A stretch of DNA of 64,000 nucleotides, from contig JAFGDP010000123.1 in assembly GCA_016932075.1 (NCBI GenBank), forward strand, positions 16,573 to 80,572, in the 5' to 3' direction. The notes below the pieces were generated by a model, which did not search any database, was not told the DNA's origin, and worked only from the letters and a program-made list of their open reading frames with translations. Source of the stretch: Chitinispirillaceae bacterium (lineage in GTDB: Bacteria > Fibrobacterota > Chitinivibrionia > Chitinivibrionales > Chitinispirillaceae). Positions 42,317-50,106 of the stretch are shown piece by piece. A program made the translations under genes and the position numbers. Positions within the stretch are counted from its first letter, which is position 1; every line of letters begins with the position of its first letter.

Positions 42317-43561
42317 TTATGGAATAAATAGTATCGATTTCAGATAGGGTATGGCGTCCCATTTGGCCGTTTGCCACTGCTCCTTGCTTGCTGCCTGCAG
42401 CGCCGATGACCGGTTGCAGTCAAGCCTTAGATGAAGATACAGCGAGGAGGGCGGCGCGCTCATCCTGGCATAGCGCTGCAGTTCTTCGCGCACATCGGCG
42501 TACAGGGCCGACGAGTCGTTGATGTCAGATACGAATCTGCTTTTAAATAGCGAATCAATAACGACCCCGTCCCGTAGCGGTTCCGAAGCGACAAGATATT
42601 TCACCTGCAGCTGATGGGTGTCGTTTTTCGGGTGCCGTATCATGAATCCCGCAGAGATGAGTTTGTTAATTGAGCCTGAAGCCGTGTCGTTGATGCTGTT
42701 CCAGAGCGCAGCGGCGCGGTAGCGGTACACCGCCGTCCGGGAAGAGGCATAAGAAGAGACAGCCTGGCCCTGCAGGGAATCACGCTCGTCTTCATCGACA
42801 TAGTAAAAGGCCTGAGTGAACGGATATGACTTTGAAAATACCGAGTCTTTGTTCTCTTCATTGCTTCGAAAAACCGTCACTTTGAGACCGGGGATGCCTG
42901 CACTAAGTGGAAAACGGTAGAGCGTATCTTGCGCAATATTTACCAGGGTGAAACTGAACGTGTCGCCGTCATATTTGGTGTCGAGCGACCGGCAGGACTG
43001 GAAGATGGAATCCCGAAGGTCACCGGGCGGGATAGTGACCGTGTCGACCAGCAGCGAATCGTCAAAAGTCAATGTATCGATGGGCTTGCATGCGGTATCG
43101 AAAACGTCGCGTGGGCCGGCAACACCGCACACCTTCACGATATAATCGGGTGCTGACGTATCTTTCGATATACGAGGAAAAAACAGTTGTACCGATATCA
43201 GCGAATCATCATCGGTGTAAAAAAGCCTTCCGCTGCCACCGCTGTCGGTCGTACAGAGGAATTGGACAAATCCGACGGCCGATTCGTTGCTTTTTCTGCC
43301 GACGACCATGACATTGCCTGCAACCACCCCATGCACCCCGAACCCCTCATCCCCGGCCTGCGGCACACTGTAGCTCTCTTCCAGAGCGGTGCTGTCGAGC
43401 AGAAACTCCCGGTAATGCCGGTCAATCCTTACTTTATCCGGATCAATATCGTTTATTATCTCACTGCCCAGGTTGGTCGCATCATCGATCTGGGAACAGA
43501 ACAAAAAGAGTGCTGCCGAGCATGGTAATCCTGTTATAAACAGCCGTATCAACGTCCTCAT
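42317..43561 (-). CDS. secreted or lipid-anchored protein, DUF4270-like
   Basis: The 414-residue product begins with a hydrophobic segment ending in FLFCSQIDD, a possible though imperfect lipobox. The mature start DATNLGSEIINDIDPDKVRID resembles the DUF4270 proteins of Bacteroidota (a Cys followed by xNxxGSE). The rest is beta-rich with many Asp/Ser, without catalytic motifs. The start is one of two adjacent ATGs after AAGGA, and I chose the second, 5 bp from it. It heads the unit with barrel, DUF4912 and GH57 genes. The DUF4270 assignment is tentative. Confidence 0.68.
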   Translation of the reverse strand: MRTLIRLFITGLPCSAALFLFCSQIDDATNLGSEIINDIDPDKVRIDRHYREFLLDSTALEESYSVPQAGDEGFGVHGVVAGNVMVVGRKSNESAVGFVQFLCTTDSGGSGRLFYTDDDSLISVQLFFPRISKDTSAPDYIVKVCGVAGPRDVFDTACKPIDTLTFDDSLLVDTVTIPPGDLRDSIFQSCRSLDTKYDGDTFSFTLVNIAQDTLYRFPLSAGIPGLKVTVFRSNEENKDSVFSKSYPFTQAFYYVDEDERDSLQGQAVSSYASSRTAVYRYRAAALWNSINDTASGSINKLISAGFMIRHPKNDTHQLQVKYLVASEPLRDGVVIDSLFKSRFVSDINDSSALYADVREELQRYARMSAPPSSLYLHLRLDCNRSSALQAASKEQWQTAKWDAIPYLKSILFIP

Positions 43562-43748
43562 CATTATCCTTGCTAGATGTCCCCGGTGAAAAATAGTACG
43601 CGCAACAATTATGAAATATGCAATTGTATCATGGATTCCATTGAAAAAAATGGGCTGTTTCTATTATCCTATATACTTATTGAAACAGAGCGCGCCGCGC
43701 AAGCCACGGTCAGCAGGTGAAAAATAGGTTACCGAGAGGAGCAAGTCA

Positions 43749-43934
43749 ATGCAGCAAAACAAGCAGCGGATCTATGGAAACGGCTTACAGGGGTATGGCT
43801 CATTTACTATTTTTATAGTGTATTTCCTTCGGGTAACCACGACATGTTGTTATAAAGGGGTGCGACCACAGAACCATTATGCCATCATTTATCAAACTGC
43901 CATCCGAATGCCGCATCCTTATCGTAGACGATGA
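43749..43934 (+). CDS. small ORF with strong RBS overlapping the GGDEF regulator gene
   Basis: A 61-codon frame with GAGAGGAGC 6 bp ahead of its ATG, the best ribosome binding site in this 317-bp gap. It would encode a peptide with a hydrophobic centre (FTIFIVYFLRVTTTCCY) and a basic end, and its last 56 bp overlap the start of the receiver-GGDEF gene, which itself has no clear binding site. It may be a translated leader that couples translation, or a short membrane peptide. I see no homology. The rest of the gap is AT-rich and shows no structured RNA I can name. Confidence 0.3.
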   Translation: MQQNKQRIYGNGLQGYGSFTIFIVYFLRVTTTCCYKGVRPQNHYAIIYQTAIRMPHPYRRR

Positions 43935-45336
43935 AATAACCGTTGGCGAGCTTCTCAAACGTGCAATCGAAAACAGATACCAGGTCCATACCTGCCTTAC
44001 CGGTTCAGAGGCATGTTCGCTCCTGGAGCAGACCGATTTCGATGTGGTCGTGAGCGATCTGCGTCTTCCCGATATCTCGGGTATCGATGTTTTGAACTTC
44101 GCCAAGAGTAAGGATCCCTACACCGAAGTCCTTCTCATTACCGGGTATGCGTCGCTCGAATCAGCTGCGGTGGCAATCAACCTCGGCGCCATCTCGTATA
44201 TCGAAAAACCGCTCTCAATCGCGGATTTCCAGGTCCAAGTTGAAAAAGCCATTGCATCCCGCTTGTTTCACCTTAAAAGCATTTCGCTCATGCACCGAAG
44301 TGACGACCTTGCGCCTGAATTCAAGGATCACCTCCACGATATTACCGCACTGTACTATTTCACCCGCAAGCTCACGCTTTCGCTTGAAACATCCGAAGTT
44401 ATGCGGATCACCCTGGATGAAGCCCTTCGCAGGACCGGGACGGTCCTTTGTGCAATCGGCGTTGAGGTACGGGGCTTCCGCGAAATTTACGCCATGGTCG
44501 CGAGCGGCGAGGTACCTAAAGAACAGGTAACCGCGCTTTTCCTGTCATGTTTCAAGGATGCTTTCCCGTTCCTGGACCGGGAGCGGTTTGAAGAGGGATC
44601 CATTCCCCTGGTAGTCTACAAAGGGAAACAGGGAGTACCCCCGGATATCTCGTCGGTAGGACCCGCTGTCATACCCATGATGGTGACCGGCACCGCCATC
44701 GGGTCCTTGACGCTGTTTCTTGATAAAAACCAAAAACTCGAGAGCAGCGCACAGCATTTTCTGTATATTATTTCTTCGATTGTGTCGTCACTCATTGAAC
44801 ACGGCTATACGGTGCTCCAGGCTCGCCAGCTCGCAAAAACAGACGGTCTGACCGGCATCGCCAACCATCGTTCGTTTCAGGAGGCGCTTGACCGCGAAAT
44901 CGCCCGCGCGCAGCGAAAGGCAAGTCTATTTTCACTCCTCATCTTCGACATTGACGATTTTAAGCAGATTAACGACAGGTACGGTCATCTAGTAGGCGAC
45001 GCCGTGCTTAAAAACCTTGTCGCGCGTGTTTCGGAAAACATCCGGACGGTCGACGTTTTTGCGCGCTACGGAGGGGAAGAGTTCGGTCTCATCCTGCCCG
45101 AGACCGACCGAATCGGTGCCGAAGTGCTCGCAGGTCGCATACGCGAGGCTGTCACGAAAGAGCCTTTTACCTACCTGCAGCATACCATTTTCTATACCAT
45201 CAGTATGGGAATCACGGTATACAAGGCGGATCAGCCGGTGAAAAAGGACCTGCTGATTGACCAGGCCGACACCGCCATGTACGCCTCAAAACGAGCGGGG
45301 AAAAACCGCGTTTCCACCAGCGCGGCATGTGTATGA
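43879..45336 (+). CDS. response regulator with GAF-like and GGDEF domains (diguanylate cyclase)
   Basis: A 485-residue c-di-GMP synthase controlled by phosphorylation. Receiver: Asp17/18, phospho-Asp60 (VVSDLRLPD), Lys110. A GAF-like middle domain spans about 150-315. GGDEF domain: GGEEF at 398-402 is intact, and RTVD (389-392) forms the inhibitory I-site, so product feedback is expected. The kinase is not nearby. The following kdtA gene starts in an ATGA overlap with its stop, so the signalling gene heads an operon of envelope and replication genes. Confidence 0.94.
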   Translation: MPSFIKLPSECRILIVDDEITVGELLKRAIENRYQVHTCLTGSEACSLLEQTDFDVVVSDLRLPDISGIDVLNFAKSKDPYTEVLLITGYASLESAAVAINLGAISYIEKPLSIADFQVQVEKAIASRLFHLKSISLMHRSDDLAPEFKDHLHDITALYYFTRKLTLSLETSEVMRITLDEALRRTGTVLCAIGVEVRGFREIYAMVASGEVPKEQVTALFLSCFKDAFPFLDRERFEEGSIPLVVYKGKQGVPPDISSVGPAVIPMMVTGTAIGSLTLFLDKNQKLESSAQHFLYIISSIVSSLIEHGYTVLQARQLAKTDGLTGIANHRSFQEALDREIARAQRKASLFSLLIFDIDDFKQINDRYGHLVGDAVLKNLVARVSENIRTVDVFARYGGEEFGLILPETDRIGAEVLAGRIREAVTKEPFTYLQHTIFYTISMGITVYKADQPVKKDLLIDQADTAMYASKRAGKNRVSTSAACV

Positions 45337-46598
45337 ATAGGCTTCTCTTCTCCTTTTCTGTCCGTCTATACAGCTTTTGCATGCGTCTGGGATCGTCACT
45401 CCTGCTGCCGCCACTTTCTCTTTTTGATAAGCAGACAGACTGGAACCTTGCACAGCGGAATACCATGCCGCGTATTGTACGCGGGCACCGCTGCAAATCG
45501 ATCGTGTGGGTTCATGCCGCGTCACTGGGTGAGGTCAAACTTCTTCTGCGGTTTCTTTCCCTTTTAGAACGCCGCAATCCAGACGATTGCTATGTGGTAA
45601 CCGCCATGACCCGGTCAGGAGTTGAGTATCTCGAACGCATGAAACGACCATCAATTTACGCAATCGGATTTCTTCCGCTTGATACCATCTCCCTGATGCG
45701 CTCGGTTCTTGATCGTTTCGCCATTGCCCGGGTGTGGCTCCTTGAAACCGAGCTCTGGCCGTCAATGCTCTACGCTTGCCGGCTCAGGAACATTCCGGTC
45801 GGTATTGCCAATGCCCGTATCGAAGAACGCTCCTTCAGGCGCTATAAAAAAATCCGCTGGATCCTGTCCGGCCTCACTGAAAACCTCGATATTGTTTTGG
45901 TGCAGAATGAATCCTATGCGGCCCGGTTCAGGAAGCTAGGCGTGCGAAAGGAACGGCTGCATATTGTCGGCAACATGAAAACACATGTTCAGGTGCGGCC
46001 TCCGCGGCCCGACATTCGCTTGCGGACACGCCAGGATATGTGCCTTGCCCCCAATGACGTGGTGATCACCGCCGGGTGCCTTCATGCCGGCGAAGGAGCC
46101 GTTCTCAAGGCGGCGCTCGAAATACTGAAAAAGAAAAACAGGGCATGCAAATGCATTGTGGTGCCCCGCCATCTGCGGGAATCCGATGCTTTAGTCTCCG
46201 AACTTGGCCCTGCAACGGTGCGCCTCCGCGAGACAACAACGACAAACGCATGGGACGTCTGCTGTATTGAAAAACTGGGAATACTTGAAGCAATGTACCG
46301 TATCGCTTCCGCAGCAGTGGTCGGCGGAACATTTATCGATATCGGCGGGCACAACGTATGGGAACCTGCACAGATGGGTATTCCGGTCTTTTTCGGACCA
46401 CATTACCATGAGCAGCGCTCAGGATGCGAGCGCCTGCTCGCTGCAGGTGTCGGTTTTATGGTCACCGGAGCAGATAAACTCGCGAACGGGCTCGAAAGGA
46501 CGCTGTGGTCGGAGGCTTCCACGTTTAAGGCGGCACAGGCACTCTTTGCAGAAGAGACCAGCCTGCAGCAGTCGCCGATTGAGGCGCTTATTCCATGA
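45333..46598 (+). CDS. waaA: 3-deoxy-D-manno-octulosonic acid transferase
   Basis: WaaA (KdtA) adds Kdo to lipid A precursors at the inner membrane, which marks the host as Gram-negative. The 421-residue product has the N-terminal anchor (LYSFCMRLGSSLLLPPLSLF), the catalytic motif VWVHAASLGEV with its Glu, LLETELWPSML, and the donor site GGTFIDIGGHNVWEPA. The ATG at 45333 overlaps the previous stop as ATGA. An ATG two codons earlier is equivalent. The C-terminus overlaps holA by 4 bp. Confidence 0.94.
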   Translation: MNRLLFSFSVRLYSFCMRLGSSLLLPPLSLFDKQTDWNLAQRNTMPRIVRGHRCKSIVWVHAASLGEVKLLLRFLSLLERRNPDDCYVVTAMTRSGVEYLERMKRPSIYAIGFLPLDTISLMRSVLDRFAIARVWLLETELWPSMLYACRLRNIPVGIANARIEERSFRRYKKIRWILSGLTENLDIVLVQNESYAARFRKLGVRKERLHIVGNMKTHVQVRPPRPDIRLRTRQDMCLAPNDVVITAGCLHAGEGAVLKAALEILKKKNRACKCIVVPRHLRESDALVSELGPATVRLRETTTTNAWDVCCIEKLGILEAMYRIASAAVVGGTFIDIGGHNVWEPAQMGIPVFFGPHYHEQRSGCERLLAAGVGFMVTGADKLANGLERTLWSEASTFKAAQALFAEETSLQQSPIEALIP

Positions 46599-47731
46599 AC
46601 CACGCCTTTGACAGATTAGATGCAAACAGCGGCGTTCGTTGTTTCGTGCTGTGCGGCAATGATTCGGTCAGCTTCGAACGAGCACGCGCAGCAATAGCGA
46701 CACATCTCGAAAAAACGTGCGGCCATCTGAACCATGAACACGTTGATCCTGCCATGGAGACCATTGAGGGGTATATCCAGCGCATGCTTTCTCCCACGCT
46801 GTTTGGGGACGCACGTCTGTTTTACTTCCGGCACGTCCAGGAGTACAGCACGGATGAGCTCCAGGCACTCGATGCGGCCCTCAATACCGGTATTCCCGAC
46901 GCGTACGCTATCATCGAACTCGAGGGGACAAAAAAAGAAACAGCGCCCGCGCTTAAAAAGCTCGCCGTCGAAAAACGGAGCGCCGCGTCCCCCCCGCTCT
47001 GCCGATATGGTGAATTCATGCGACCGCCGGACTGGGGTATCCCGCAATGGATCGTCGACAATACGCCGCATCTTATTGGCAGGCAGATTTCACTGGCGGA
47101 TGCAGAATACCTCGCAGACCGGGTCGGCTATGATCTCGATCAGCTCCATTCAGAGCTCTGTAAAATAGACCTCTTCCTGCCGGATAAAACGCGTATCGGC
47201 CGCAAAACGATCGATTTCATCTGCGTAGCCGGCCGGGAAAAAAGTTCGTTCGAGCTTGCCGCGGCGCTCGGCCGCCGGGACCTTGCCGCCGCACTCACGA
47301 TAGCGGACACCCTTTCCTCGGGCACGGTCTACCTGCCGCTCGTCTCAGCCGCGGTTGGCCGCCATTTCTGGGCACTCTTCCGCATCAGAGCATTTCTCTA
47401 CGCTCATCCTGAAGTCGGGCGCACCTTCAAGGCATCGTCAGGGTATAAAAATCCGCAGCAGACCGCCGCCGGCCTTGCGATCGGCAAAGCAGCGGGACTT
47501 CTGCGCGACGGGGACGAAAAACGGGTCTTTCCTGTCATTATCAAATCCGGTATCGTTGATCAAGCCTCTTCCTTTACAATAGAAGAGTTGAAAGGAATCA
47601 TCTCCTGGCTTCTGCAATTTGACCAAGGAATCAAAACCGGCAGAATCGAGCCGGGTAAGGCTTCGCTTCAGATGCTCTGCTATTACTGCTCGCAGGTTCC
47701 GGAGCCCATGCGTGAGGGAGCGGTTTCATGA
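46595..47731 (+). CDS. holA: DNA polymerase III delta subunit
   Basis: HolA opens the sliding clamp within the clamp loader. The 378-residue product follows the family: FVLCGNDSVSFERA at the N-terminus, then TLFGDARLFYFRHV, AYAIIELEG, a helical middle with ADRVGYDLDQLHSELCKIDLF, and a terminal collar domain (FTIEELKGIISWLLQFDQGIKTG split over two helices). The start overlaps the waaA stop and the stop overlaps truA, both by 4 bp. Sequence conservation is moderate, as is usual for this subunit. Confidence 0.9.
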   Translation: MNHAFDRLDANSGVRCFVLCGNDSVSFERARAAIATHLEKTCGHLNHEHVDPAMETIEGYIQRMLSPTLFGDARLFYFRHVQEYSTDELQALDAALNTGIPDAYAIIELEGTKKETAPALKKLAVEKRSAASPPLCRYGEFMRPPDWGIPQWIVDNTPHLIGRQISLADAEYLADRVGYDLDQLHSELCKIDLFLPDKTRIGRKTIDFICVAGREKSSFELAAALGRRDLAAALTIADTLSSGTVYLPLVSAAVGRHFWALFRIRAFLYAHPEVGRTFKASSGYKNPQQTAAGLAIGKAAGLLRDGDEKRVFPVIIKSGIVDQASSFTIEELKGIISWLLQFDQGIKTGRIEPGKASLQMLCYYCSQVPEPMREGAVS

Positions 47732-48468
47732 CACGGTATTTTTTCAGGGTCGAATATGACGGTACCGCATACGGGGGATGGCAGGCCCAGAAAAATGCGC
47801 CGAGCATCCAGAAAAAACTGGAAGATGCGTTCTCCACCGCCACGCGCTCGCCATGCCGCGTTATTGGTGCCGGTCGCACCGACGCCGGAGTTCATGCTCG
47901 TGCCCAGGGCGCCCATATCGACCTTCCCAAACCCGTGGATCCGAATGGCTGCGAACGGTCGGTCAACGGGCTGCTGCCGCGTGATATTGCCGTCTATGGT
48001 CTCAGAGCTGTCGACGCGTCGTTTCATGCACGCTACAGCGCGGTTTCGCGGCGGTATTGCTACTACCTGTGCGAGCGGAAACGACCGCTTATGGAAAAAC
48101 ACGCCTGGATAGTGTTATACGATATTGAGTGGGAACGCATTGCGCAATCACTGCCGACCCTGCTCGGCACTCACGATTTCATCTCCTTCTGCGCATCAGG
48201 AAGCGGCACAAAGCACGCGCGCTGTACGGTAACGGCCGCAACCATTGAACAGAAACAGGATATGCGCGTCGTTACTATTGAGGCGAACCGTTTCGTGTAC
48301 TCCATGGTACGTTCCCTCGTAGGCACGCTCGTTGATATCGGAAGAGGCCGCATGGCGGAATCGCTCGAGAACCTCATCGCCTTGAAAGACCGCAAACGGT
48401 GCGGTCAAACCGCGCCGGCATGGGGACTGGTTCTCGATACTGTTATCTATCCCGGAGAGCACTCATGA
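47728..48468 (+). CDS. truA: tRNA pseudouridine(38-40) synthase
   Basis: TruA modifies uridines 38-40 of the tRNA anticodon arm. The 246-residue product has VEYDGTAYGGWQAQ, catalytic Asp in GAGRTDAGVHARAQ, HARYSAVSRRY and the closing PAWGLVLDTVIYP. It is coupled by 4-bp overlaps both to holA and to the protease gene after it. Confidence 0.96.
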   Translation: MTRYFFRVEYDGTAYGGWQAQKNAPSIQKKLEDAFSTATRSPCRVIGAGRTDAGVHARAQGAHIDLPKPVDPNGCERSVNGLLPRDIAVYGLRAVDASFHARYSAVSRRYCYYLCERKRPLMEKHAWIVLYDIEWERIAQSLPTLLGTHDFISFCASGSGTKHARCTVTAATIEQKQDMRVVTIEANRFVYSMVRSLVGTLVDIGRGRMAESLENLIALKDRKRCGQTAPAWGLVLDTVIYPGEHS

Positions 48469-49691
48469 AAAAACCACTGGCCACAGCAGCACTCTATCTG
48501 CTCTTCGCCGCGCTCGGCGCCGCATGCGGTATTATTGCGGGCGGCGAAATGATCCGTCACATTTACGGGGTACGCTCCCCGCTGCTCCCTGCCATAAACG
48601 GCTTCGACAGCGCCACCGTTGCGGTCCGGTCATTGACCGAGGGGGCGCTTCCGGGAGACCGTTCCGCCGTGTCGCTTTCCCGTGAAAGCGCAATTGTCAA
48701 GTCCACCCGTTCGGTCGCGGCCTGCGTGGTCGGCATTGTGGTAACCCAGATTCAGGTCGTACGGTCGCCCTACTATGCCGACGATTTTTTCGATTTCTTT
48801 TTCGGTCCGGAGCTGCTCCCGCGGTACCGCCAGGTTGAGAGCATAGGTTCCGGGTTCGTGATTAATAACAGCGGCATGATCCTGACCAACTACCACGTGA
48901 TTCAGAACGCCGCCAAACTCTATGTCAACTTTCCGGATGGACGCCGCATCGAGGGCACAATAGTTGGTGCTGACGAGCGTACCGATATCGCCGTAGTGTC
49001 GGTAGCCGGCAGCGCGTTCACGTCTGTTTCCTTTGGCAACTCAGACGAAGCAATGATCGGTGAATGGGCGATTGCCATCGGTAACCCATTTCTCAATTTC
49101 ATCAATGACGCTCATCCGACGGTGACCGTCGGTGTCATCAGTGCCATCAACAGGAACTTCGCACCAGCCGAAGGGGTCTATTACCAGGGCATGATCCAGA
49201 CCGACGCGGCGATCAATCCCGGCAACTCAGGAGGACCTCTTGTCAACGCTGCGGGCGAGGTTATCGGCGTGAATACCTTTATTTACACAGGCTCGCCGAG
49301 CAGCAAAGGTTCAATCGGTATTGGATTCGCCATTCCGATACAGCGGGCCCGGAAGGTCGCCGACGAACTTATCAACTATGGACGGCGCCGCGATGTCTGG
49401 ACCGGAATCGCGGTGCAGAACATTGACCGTTCCATCGCGCTCGCACTCGGCAGAGACCGTGCGGAAGGCGTCGTGGTGGTCAGCGTGGAACAGGGAAGCC
49501 CGGGAGCCGCATCCGGCGTTAAAACCGGTGACATCATACACCTTCTGGGTAGCCGGCGCATCCAGTCGCATGCCGACATCGACGGCTTTTTCCTGGATTA
49601 TTTCGTCGATGATACCGTATCCATGGATGTCATCCGTGCCGGAAAACACCTGTCGTTGTCGCTGGTATTGAAACAGGCGCCTGCCCGGTAA
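48465..49691 (+). CDS. HtrA/DegP-type periplasmic serine protease
   Basis: A 408-residue envelope protease. The N-terminal helix (ATAALYLLFAALGAACGIIAGG) anchors or exports it. The catalytic triad is His144 (TNYHVIQ), Asp174 (RTDIAVV) and Ser255 (GNSGGPL). One PDZ domain (about 315-400, GVVVVSVEQGSPGAASGVKTGD) follows, so it is of the single-PDZ DegS/HhoA type. It degrades misfolded envelope proteins or triggers signalling. ATG 48465 overlaps the truA stop. Confidence 0.95.
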   Translation: MKKPLATAALYLLFAALGAACGIIAGGEMIRHIYGVRSPLLPAINGFDSATVAVRSLTEGALPGDRSAVSLSRESAIVKSTRSVAACVVGIVVTQIQVVRSPYYADDFFDFFFGPELLPRYRQVESIGSGFVINNSGMILTNYHVIQNAAKLYVNFPDGRRIEGTIVGADERTDIAVVSVAGSAFTSVSFGNSDEAMIGEWAIAIGNPFLNFINDAHPTVTVGVISAINRNFAPAEGVYYQGMIQTDAAINPGNSGGPLVNAAGEVIGVNTFIYTGSPSSKGSIGIGFAIPIQRARKVADELINYGRRRDVWTGIAVQNIDRSIALALGRDRAEGVVVVSVEQGSPGAASGVKTGDIIHLLGSRRIQSHADIDGFFLDYFVDDTVSMDVIRAGKHLSLSLVLKQAPAR

Positions 49692-49756
49692 AGACGCTCG
49701 ATACAACGAACGGGCGCTTAATGGAGGGCAAAAAGTATCTTGTTCGTTCGCGTCTT
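49691..49756 (+). repeat. two-part inverted repeat between the HtrA and DUF4321 genes
   Basis: AAGACGC (49691-49697) pairs with GCGTCTT (49750-49756), and AACGAAC (49705-49711) pairs with GTTCGTT (49742-49748). Together they form a 14-bp stem with an internal loop and a 30-nt apical loop, starting inside the htrA stop codon. There is no T-run, so it may be an mRNA stability or processing element rather than a terminator. Confidence 0.5.
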
Positions 49757-49792
49757 TAGAAACGGTCCGGGACGCGGGAAAGGACGGTGGCT

Positions 49793-50089
49793 ATGGGCGG
49801 TCTTCTTAAAGGGAAACCTTTGTCGTCGCTGATATTTTTCGTCATCATCGGCATCATCATCGGCTCGTACCTAAACAGCTTTGTCGCAATGCTGCCGGGT
49901 GGCGCGAACGTGGTCAAGACTTGGTTTACCTACAGCATTCCTATCGGCATCGGCGACTTTGCGAACAACAAACCCCTGCTCATCGACCTTCACGCCATTA
50001 AATTTCAGCTTGGATTCCAGCTGCGAATCAGCTTTCTGACCATTGTCGGCGTGCTGGCCAGCATCTACCTGTTCAGATGGTACCGGTAA
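49793..50089 (+). CDS. DUF4321 small membrane protein
   Basis: A 98-residue protein with two membrane helices (LSSLIFFVIIGIIIGSYL and FLTIVGVLASIYLF) flanking a loop that carries IDLHAIKFQLGFQLRI. This arrangement fits DUF4321. AAGGA lies 8 bp ahead of ATG 49793, which favours it over a GTG two codons earlier. Function is unknown. It lies 17 bp ahead of gatA. Confidence 0.82.
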   Translation: MGGLLKGKPLSSLIFFVIIGIIIGSYLNSFVAMLPGGANVVKTWFTYSIPIGIGDFANNKPLLIDLHAIKFQLGFQLRISFLTIVGVLASIYLFRWYR

Positions 50090-50106
50090 TCTCGAAAAGG
50101 AAAGGC

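Noticed and set aside
43562..43878. c-di-GMP riboswitch upstream of the GGDEF regulator
   Set aside because: I looked for the conserved GEMM-type cores and found no consistent match. Only a weak purine-rich stretch with a ribosome binding site is present.
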